Below, in pieces: positions 58,457-64,000 of a stretch of DNA of 64,000 bases (position 1 is its first letter; each line of letters opens with the position of its first letter). This DNA is from Marinobacter azerbaijanicus (GTDB lineage: Bacteria; Pseudomonadota; Gammaproteobacteria; Pseudomonadales; Oleiphilaceae), in the NCBI RefSeq assembly GCF_030250645.1, contig NZ_JASSVS010000004.1, positions 332,232 through 396,231 on the forward strand. The letters run 5' to 3'. The position numbers and the translations under genes are program-made. Below the pieces are notes generated by a model. It did no database searches. It saw only the letters and a list, made by a program, of their open reading frames with translations, and was not told where the DNA came from.

Positions 58457-58899
58457 GATACACCTCCCCGATAAAGTTCATCGGCACGGCGGCAAAACGC
58501 GTCCACCATTGTGTTTGCCGCCTGGCTGAACACGGGCCCGAATGTCATGCGTGAAAGCGATCCGGAAAACTCGAACTCAAGGGTAAGAATCACCTTGCAC
58601 GCATTGTCGTCGAGCGACTTGAAGTGCCAGCGCCCACTCAGGTTCTGAAACGGCCCATCCACCAGATTCATTTCAATGGTGTGCGGCAGCAACAACTGGT
58701 TGCGAGTGGTCAGTCGGTGACGAATACCGCCCTTGGCGATTTCCATGGAAGCCACGATCTGGTCACCTGTTTCTTCGTGGATTTCAGTCTCTGCGCACCA
58801 GGGGAGAAATTCCGGGTAGCGTGCTACGTCATTGACCAGATGGAACATGCGATCAGCCGGATGCATTACCAGGGCAGTTTTATCGATCTGATGGGGCAT
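58453..58899 (-). CDS. ratA: RatA-type START-domain protein
   Basis: 148 residues of the polyketide cyclase/START fold: MHPADRMFHLVNDVARYPEFLPWCAE, the TRNQLL and GPFQNLSGRWHFKSL segments, and a C-terminal helix with FGPVFSQAANTMVDAFCRRADELYR. In E. coli RatA binds 50S and blocks 70S association; the family is also linked to coenzyme Q binding. Neighbours smpB and ssrA also serve ribosomes. Confidence 0.93.
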   Translation of the reverse strand: MPHQIDKTALVMHPADRMFHLVNDVARYPEFLPWCAETEIHEETGDQIVASMEIAKGGIRHRLTTRNQLLLPHTIEMNLVDGPFQNLSGRWHFKSLDDNACKVILTLEFEFSGSLSRMTFGPVFSQAANTMVDAFCRRADELYRGGVS

Positions 58900-58976
58900 T
58901 GGAAGCGAACGTCCTGCTTGATACGTACTTGTAAAGATGGCACTGCGTGAAGCCTTTCGGGCGAAATCAGCCCTTG

Positions 58977-60605
58977 TCAGACGCTATGATAAAGGATCTC
59001 GTCCTCGTTGGGATCATTTTCCTTTCCCTCCGCACCATCATGCTGGCTTTCGCCCTCCGTTGGCGTGGGCGCAACGCCCTTCTGGTCTGCCCCTTTCTCG
59101 TGATTGTCTTCCTCGGTGGAGTGGTTGTCTTCTTCGGTGGAGCTTCCACCAGAGCCTTGTCGGTTTACCGGTTCAGGTGCCAATACCTCATTGCACCAGA
59201 GGGCAGCACTGCCATTACTGCACATGGTCGCCAGGGAAACCACCGTATACTGGACACCGATAAACGCAACAACCAGTGGAAGCACCAGCCGCATAACCCA
59301 GAACCAGATACTCCGGAACAGGACGGGAGCCCGCCCCAATATGCTGAAAGTAAGATTCCGTGTGAGACACCAGCCAGCGAAAACAGCAATCATGATACTC
59401 ACCACCGGAATCAGCAGGCCACCCGTGGCAAGTTCGAGCCACCGAAACACCGTCCCCCCTGCAAAACGCTCTTCCGACCATGCATTGAAAGACAGCAGGG
59501 ACCCCAGACCCACCAGCCAGACCAGCGCCCCCATCACAAACACTGACCAGCCTCTTGGCGCTCCGGTCCACTCCCGGAACCACCCGACCACCGGCTCGAG
59601 CAGGGAAAGGGAAGTTGTCCATACAATCATTACAACCACCAGGAAAACGGTCGCAATCAGGAACTGGCTACCCGGCAGGTCCGACAATGCCACCGGCAGG
59701 GACAGGAAAAGCAGGGCGAAGCCACGCTCACCTTCCGTGGAACTCCCTCCCGGCACCAGCGAATAAATCGCCAGGCCAGCGACAATGGCGACCAGTGTGT
59801 CCATCAATACAACCGCAAGCACCGAACGCTTCAATCGCGTGCCAACTGGTGTATAGGCACCGAACAGGGTCCACACCCCCATGCCCAGCCCAAGGGTGAA
59901 GAACGCATGAAACAACGCCGCCTGGAGGCTTTCCGGGGTAACATCTGCGGGGTGGAAGCTGAGCATGAAGTCCGACGCACTGCGAAGCTCCCCCGTCCAT
60001 GCCGCCAGACCGCATAGCACCAGCAGCATCAGCAGCATTGATGGCGCCACCACCCGCACAGCACGTTCGACACCCTCCACAACGCCCTGCATGGAGACCC
60101 AGAGCACCAGCAGCAGAAAGAACCCGTGCCAGGCCATGAACACGCGATAGTCTTTGGGATCCGAGACCAGAGTGGAAAGAATTCCCGCTGCCTCAGCCTC
60201 GTCTGCGCCGAGGAACATCCCCATGGCGCCGTAGAAAACGTACGCCAGGGCAATGGCGCCAAAGACAGCAGTAAACGAGAGCACCAGGAATGCGGCCAGG
60301 ATACCCAGCCGGCCAGCCCAGACCCACCACTGTGAGGCCCGCGCGCTACGCACGTACCCGTCCAGCGCCAGCACCAGACCATGGCGGGAATGCCGCCCCA
60401 TGGCGGACTCGGTTATCATCAAAGGCAGAGTGACCAGAACCAGGCAGAACAGATAGAGCAGAATAAACAGCCCGCCACCATGTTTGCCCGCCAGGTACGG
60501 AAACTGCCACACGTTCGCCAGGCCGAAGGTTGCTCCGGTTGCAGCCCAGAAAAAAGTGGTTGGCCGGGTCCAGGACCCGATAGGTGTTTCGTATGGAGTA
60601 GGCAT
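58977..60605 (-). CDS. Sodium-dependent transporter of the NSS/SNF family
   Basis: 542 residues from the ATG at MPTPYETPIGSW with AGGA about eight bases upstream; further starts are open up to 26 codons earlier. The first membrane helix has GATFGLANVWQFPYLAGKHGGG, the unwound sodium/substrate site of LeuT-type carriers. About 11-12 helices follow. Residues from about 490 form a soluble tail with a tandem 21-base repeat giving two STEEDNH copies and many acidic and His residues. It should import an amino acid or osmolyte with Na+; the substrate is unknown. It lies between ratA and smpB and is transcribed with ratA-rnfH at most. Confidence 0.9.
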   Translation of the reverse strand: MPTPYETPIGSWTRPTTFFWAATGATFGLANVWQFPYLAGKHGGGLFILLYLFCLVLVTLPLMITESAMGRHSRHGLVLALDGYVRSARASQWWVWAGRLGILAAFLVLSFTAVFGAIALAYVFYGAMGMFLGADEAEAAGILSTLVSDPKDYRVFMAWHGFFLLLVLWVSMQGVVEGVERAVRVVAPSMLLMLLVLCGLAAWTGELRSASDFMLSFHPADVTPESLQAALFHAFFTLGLGMGVWTLFGAYTPVGTRLKRSVLAVVLMDTLVAIVAGLAIYSLVPGGSSTEGERGFALLFLSLPVALSDLPGSQFLIATVFLVVVMIVWTTSLSLLEPVVGWFREWTGAPRGWSVFVMGALVWLVGLGSLLSFNAWSEERFAGGTVFRWLELATGGLLIPVVSIMIAVFAGWCLTRNLTFSILGRAPVLFRSIWFWVMRLVLPLVVAFIGVQYTVVSLATMCSNGSAALWCNEVLAPEPVNRQGSGGSSTEEDNHSTEEDNHEKGADQKGVAPTPTEGESQHDGAEGKENDPNEDEILYHSV

Positions 60606-60784
60606 TCCATTTCCTGACGACATCTGAGACCACATTGTAGCGGAGGAATCGCGCCCCATACGACCACCGATACAACCAATCACGCCGATTTCGTGACCAG
60701 TCTGGCACTACTGAGCTACAATGCGCGCTTTTCCGGCATGAATACGCCCGGTAAATTCCTTGTCCGACTCCGGATCATCGATTC

Positions 60785-61264
60785 ATGAGCAAGAAGAAAC
60801 CCGGCGCACCGAGCGCCACCATTGCCCTGAACAAAAAGGCAAAGCACGAATACCACATTGAAGAACGCTTCGAGGCCGGCCTCGTCCTGCTGGGCTGGGA
60901 GGTAAAATCCCTGCGCGCCGGCAAGGCGCAGCTGACCGATGCCTATGTGCTGCTGAAAGATGGTGAAGCCTGGCTGCTCGGCTCTCACATCACACCACTG
61001 ATCACGGCATCCACCCACGTCATCGCGGACCCGACCCGTACCCGCAAGCTGCTTTTGCACGAGAAGGAAATTGCCAAGATCGTGGGCAAGGTGAACCAGG
61101 CCGGCTATACCTGCATTCCCCTCGCACTGTACTGGAAAAAGAACAAGGTAAAGTGCGAAATCGCCCTGGTAAAAGGCAAGAAACTGTTCGACAAGCGCGC
61201 CACCGAAAAAGAGCGCGACTGGAACCGCCAGAAGCAGCGGATCCTGCGCGACAACAACCTCTGA
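60785..61264 (+). CDS. smpB: SsrA-binding protein SmpB
   Basis: 159 residues, the exact family length. [35 protein letters not shown] is the RNA-binding barrel and [24 protein letters not shown] the C-terminal tail that enters the ribosome. It delivers tmRNA to stalled ribosomes. The tmRNA gene is 1.6 kb downstream, with a wax ester synthase gene between. Confidence 0.97.
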   Translation: MSKKKPGAPSATIALNKKAKHEYHIEERFEAGLVLLGWEVKSLRAGKAQLTDAYVLLKDGEAWLLGSHITPLITASTHVIADPTRTRKLLLHEKEIAKIVGKVNQAGYTCIPLALYWKKNKVKCEIALVKGKKLFDKRATEKERDWNRQKQRILRDNNL

Positions 61265-61402
61265 TCACGACACCGCACAGAACTCGAAATATCTGACACC
61301 GGTCATGGGCAACACCGGCCGGTGTGTCGCATACTCTCTCTTTGTTCAGATTTCCAAAAGGCCTATACTCGGGAGTCCCGGTGCTGGGCAGAGGGAGAGC
61401 TT

Positions 61403-62830
61403 ATGCCGCCTAAACAGACACCCATGTCCGCCGTTGACCACGCCTGGCTGCGAATGGACACGCCCCAGAATCACATGGTGATCTGCGGAGTGTGGATGCT
61501 TGACCGCCCCGTTTCCATGAGCCGCCTCAGGCACACGATTGAGGAGCGCTTCCTCTGCTTCGACCGCTTCCGGCAGCGTGTCGTGGAGGTCGGAGACCGG
61601 GCCTACTGGCAGGATGACCCACTGTTTGACCTGGATAATCACCTCCATCAGATCGCCCTGCCGGGCAAAGCTGACAAAGCCGAGCTCCAGAAACTGGCCA
61701 GCGACTTGAACAGTACTTCTCTGGATTTTCGGCAGCCGCTCTGGCAAATGCATTACATCGACAATTATGAGGGTGGCAGCGCGCTGTTGATTCGTGTCCA
61801 CCATTGTATTGCCGATGGCATCTCGCTGGTCCGGGTCATGCTGTCACTGACTGATAAAACGCCAGAACCAAAACTCAGCAAAGTGGTGTCAAAGCGCCAT
61901 TCAAAACCGCGCAAGCGATCCGCAATCCAGCAACTACTCCACCGCACAGTGGACAACCTCCAGACCGCCACGAACCAGGGCAGACTGTTCATTCAGTCCG
62001 TTCGGGAAGAGCCTAATTACCCCCTTAAACTGGCGTCGACCGCCAGCGCCGTGGCCCTGGACCTGATCAAACTCGGCCTCGCCCCCATTGAACCCAAAAC
62101 CGGGTTGAAAGAGGCTCTTTCCGGACGCAAACAGGTTGCCTGGGCAGAGCCTCTGGAGCTGGCTGACGTAAAAGCCTGCGCCAAGGCACTGGGTGGCACC
62201 ATTAATGATACCCTGCTGTGCACCGTCACCGGCGCTTTGCAGCGGCATTTTGCAGCGCATCAGGAAGCCATCCCGGAATGCGGAATTCGCGTTGCCGTTC
62301 CTTTTAATCTGCGGCCTCTTGATCAACCCATCGAAACCCTCGGCAACAAGTTCGGACTGGTATTGGTTACCCTGCCGGTGGAAGTGCAGGACCCCATCAT
62401 GTGCTTTCGACAGGTACAGGAGAATATGAACCGGCTTAAGCGGTCTTACCAGGCCCAGGTGACCTACAGCCTTCTGGATCTATTCGGCCGCGGCCCCGAT
62501 GTTATTGAACGGCGGGCCCTGGACCTGCTCAGCAACAAAGCCTCCGCAGTACTGACCAACGTGCCGGGACCAAAAAATGCCCTGTACCTGGCGGGCGGCA
62601 AGCTGACACAACCCATGTTCTGGGTGCCCCAAAGCGGCAATATCGGTATCGGTATGAGCATTCTCAGCTACGACGGCACGGTGCAGTTCGGCATTACCGT
62701 CGATAAAGCCATCCACGCCGAACCAGATTTGGTGATGGACTATTTTCGACAAAGCTTTGAGGTCCTGAGCCAGGTGGCGCTGGCAGGCCGACAAGGCGGC
62801 ACGAAAGACAAGAAAGGGAAAGTGGCATAG
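61403..62830 (+). CDS. Wax ester synthase / diacylglycerol acyltransferase (WS/DGAT)
   Basis: 475 residues from the ATG after GAGGGAGAGC; 27 codons are open upstream. The catalytic HHxxxDG is HHCIADG at residues 133-139; PLWQMHYI (112-119), the NDTLL region (TINDTLLCTVTGAL) and GPKNALYLAGG near 390 are further family motifs. It makes wax esters or triacylglycerols from acyl-CoA and alcohols or diacylglycerol, storing carbon, a known trait of Marinobacter. It often exists in several copies per genome. It is placed between smpB and ssrA, an unusual neighbourhood. Confidence 0.95.
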   Translation: MPPKQTPMSAVDHAWLRMDTPQNHMVICGVWMLDRPVSMSRLRHTIEERFLCFDRFRQRVVEVGDRAYWQDDPLFDLDNHLHQIALPGKADKAELQKLASDLNSTSLDFRQPLWQMHYIDNYEGGSALLIRVHHCIADGISLVRVMLSLTDKTPEPKLSKVVSKRHSKPRKRSAIQQLLHRTVDNLQTATNQGRLFIQSVREEPNYPLKLASTASAVALDLIKLGLAPIEPKTGLKEALSGRKQVAWAEPLELADVKACAKALGGTINDTLLCTVTGALQRHFAAHQEAIPECGIRVAVPFNLRPLDQPIETLGNKFGLVLVTLPVEVQDPIMCFRQVQENMNRLKRSYQAQVTYSLLDLFGRGPDVIERRALDLLSNKASAVLTNVPGPKNALYLAGGKLTQPMFWVPQSGNIGIGMSILSYDGTVQFGITVDKAIHAEPDLVMDYFRQSFEVLSQVALAGRQGGTKDKKGKVA

Positions 62831-62874
62831 GTACAACTACCTGCCCTGGCGCACAAAAAAGCAACAAAGAAACC

Positions 62875-62904
62875 TTGAAGTCCGGCAATTCGGACACATA
62901 TACT
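62875..62904 (+). promoter_or_regulatory. Sigma70 promoter of ssrA
   Basis: TTGAAG, 18 bases, TATACT, placing the start about nine bases later at the first G of tmRNA. Confidence 0.8.
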
Positions 62905-62912
62905 GAGCATAA

Positions 62913-63294
62913 GGGGACGACATGGCTTCGACGCCGGTGGCGAACCCTTGAGTGCATGTCGAGATGGCAGCGAATCTCGTTAATCCAAAGCTGCAACGCA
63001 ATAGTCGCAAACGACGATAACTACCAGTCCAACCAGTTTAGCCTAGCGGCTTAACTGTTTTGGTCCGTCCTGACCGGGTCGCCCGTAGCCCGGAAGCAAC
63101 ATCTCAGGACGTCATCGCTTACGGGATGCTCCTTTAACCAGAGCTCACTGGTTAAAGGCTAAGATTCAAAGAGCTCGGTTCTTGCACCCTGACTCTCGGG
63201 TCGCTTGAACTTAAATCAATAGAGAGACGCTAAACATGTAGACCTCAAGGCTGAGTACTGGCGGACGCGGGTTCAATTCCCGCCGTCTCCACCA
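62913..63294 (+). ncRNA. ssrA: tmRNA (transfer-messenger RNA)
   Basis: 382 bases from GGGGACGACATGGC to the tRNA-like end GGTTCAATTCCCGCCGTCTCCACCA. The tag frame begins at 63007 (GCA) and stops at 63052-63054, encoding ANDDNYQSNQFSLAA. The ends pair as an alanine-type acceptor stem with G-U. It frees stalled ribosomes with SmpB and marks proteins for ClpXP or Lon. The 3' end is a frequent integration target. Confidence 0.97.
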
Positions 63295-63306
63295 ACCAAA
63301 GAGAAG

Positions 63307-63335
63307 AAAGCCCCTGATTTCAGGGGCTTTTTTTT
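63307..63335 (+). terminator. Terminator of ssrA
   Basis: AAAGCCCCTG / CAGGGGCTTT stem with an ATTT loop and a further T run. Confidence 0.95.
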
Positions 63336-63342
63336 GCCTCTA

Positions 63343-63924
63343 TGACCTGCTCCCCTCTAGCTTAACCGTTTTCAGCTTAGTAATGTTCATCACAGCAGAG
63401 GACGATGAACATGAAAAAGCGATTTTCAGAAGAGCAGATCATCAGCATTTTGAAGGAAGCCGAAGCAGGCCTGGCGGTGAAGGAGTTGTGCCGCAAGTAC
63501 AACATTTCTGACGCCACCTTCTACACCTGGCGCAAGAAGTTTGGCGGCATGGAGGTTTCAGAAGCCCGCCGGTTGAAGGCTGTCGAAGATGAGAACGCCA
63601 AGCTCAAGAAGCTATTGGCTGAATCTCTTCTGGACAACGAAGCTCTGAAGGCTGCTCTCAACCGAAAGTACTGACCGTCGAGAACAAGCGCGAGGCCGTG
63701 CGGGCGATGCAGGAGCAAACGCCGATTTCCCAACGCAGGGCCTGTTTTCTCGTCGGGTTATCCCGCGCTTCGTTTCACTACCGCTCCACCGTTGCAGCTG
63801 GCGACAGTGTGCTCAGCGAACGCATTACGGAACTGGCCCATGAGCGTCGTCGGTTTGGCTATCGACGGGTTCACCAACTGTTGCGACGGGAAGGCGTAGA
63901 TGTGAATCATAAAAAGGTTTACCG
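63343..63924 (+). mobile_element. IS3-family insertion sequence, 3' truncated
   Basis: Begins seven bases after the ssrA terminator with TGACCTGCTCCCC, which resembles the ends of IS3/IS407-group elements, and contains orfA and the start of orfB. The right end is missing: the orfB match stops at a GTAAGCGG sequence that looks like the end of another element. The exact left border is inferred. Confidence 0.7.
63411..63674 (+). CDS. IS3-family transposase OrfA
   Basis: 87 residues from the second ATG, which has GAGG at better spacing than the ATG six bases earlier. KKRFSEEQIISILKEAEAGLAVKELCRKYNISDATFYTWRKKFGGM is the helix-turn-helix, and a leucine-zipper-like helix follows (LKAVEDENAKLKKLLAESLLDNEALKAAL). 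It binds the IS ends. OrfB follows in the -1 frame, so a programmed frameshift at CGAAAG is expected in the intact element. Confidence 0.92.
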   Translation: MKKRFSEEQIISILKEAEAGLAVKELCRKYNISDATFYTWRKKFGGMEVSEARRLKAVEDENAKLKKLLAESLLDNEALKAALNRKY

Positions 63925-63949
63925 TAAGCGGCCGGTAATCCCATCTTGA
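63698..63949 (+). pseudogene. IS3-family transposase OrfB, truncated
   Basis: The frame runs through QRRACFLVGLSRASFHYRS, a typical OrfB N-terminus, to GYRRVHQLLRREGVDVNHKKVYR and then diverges at position 63924 into an unrelated KRPVIPS and stop. The DDE catalytic core is missing, so no active transposase is made. The listed start is GTG; the real frame begins by frameshift from orfA. Confidence 0.88.
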
Positions 63950-64000
63950 GCCTGGCGCTGCTGCCGTCAGGATAGTGTCCACTTATTTTCTAGTGGACAC
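63924..64000 (+). mobile_element. Possible end of a second mobile element, incomplete
   Basis: Starts GTAAGCGGCCGGTAATCCC, like terminal repeats of IS66-family elements, exactly where orfB similarity stops. A perfect 9-base stem GTGTCCACT / AGTGGACAC lies at 63975-64000. The window ends here, so no transposase is seen. Confidence 0.4.

Overview
The window is chromosomal DNA of a Gram-negative gammaproteobacterium, most likely Marinobacter or a close relative. The reasons are: the conserved Pseudomonas-like order grpE-dnaK-dnaJ-dapB-carAB-greA / yhbY / rlmE-ftsH-folP-glmM-tpiA-secG-tRNA-Leu-rimP-nusA-infB-rbfA-truB-rpsO-pnp; the adjoining recN-fur-bamE-rnfH-ratA-smpB-ssrA block; a wax ester synthase/DGAT gene; and many REP-type repeats with the core TCGGATTA...TAATCCGA. 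The genus is inferred from gene content, since no database could be searched.

Layout. 1-2.5 kb (minus): arginine succinyltransferase pathway genes (aruC/argD, aruF, start of aruG). 2.6-8.2 kb: a DEDD exonuclease/GIY-YIG fusion, an outer-membrane porin, an Old Yellow Enzyme relative and an AbiE-type toxin-antitoxin pair. 8.6-13 kb (minus): pyruvate dehydrogenase aceE-aceF. 13.6-18.6 kb: a KamA-family radical SAM aminomutase, a CnoX-like thioredoxin-TPR protein and a second-type Lon protease (AsrA-like). 18.6-19.0 kb is packed with repeats. 19-29 kb: a MarR regulator, a TPR membrane protein, the complete branched-chain amino acid ABC transporter livJ-livHMGF, and a DUF3015 / DUF4105 / lipoprotein-hydrolase group.

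29.4-55.3 kb (almost all minus) holds translation, RNA processing, envelope precursor, pyrimidine/arginine and chaperone genes. Both rimP-nusA-infB and carAB appear to start from sigma70-like promoters followed by intrinsic terminators in the leader, which suggests attenuation. grpE and dnaK each have a good sigma32-type promoter. 55.5-62.8 kb: SOS-controlled recN (two LexA boxes), fur, bamE, rnfH-ratA, a sodium-dependent transporter, smpB and a wax ester synthase. 62.9-64 kb: tmRNA (ssrA) with its promoter and terminator, followed at once by an IS3-family element whose second ORF is cut by another sequence, so ssrA may mark the edge of an accessory region.

The most interesting points are a KamA-family enzyme that keeps the radical SAM and PLP features but lacks the two acidic residues that bind lysine in lysine 2,3-aminomutase; three roughly 100-bp hairpin elements with different arms but a shared core; two probable leader attenuators; and a Lon/thioredoxin-TPR pair with a possible heat-shock promoter. 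I saw no CRISPR array, phage module or clearly novel defence cluster.
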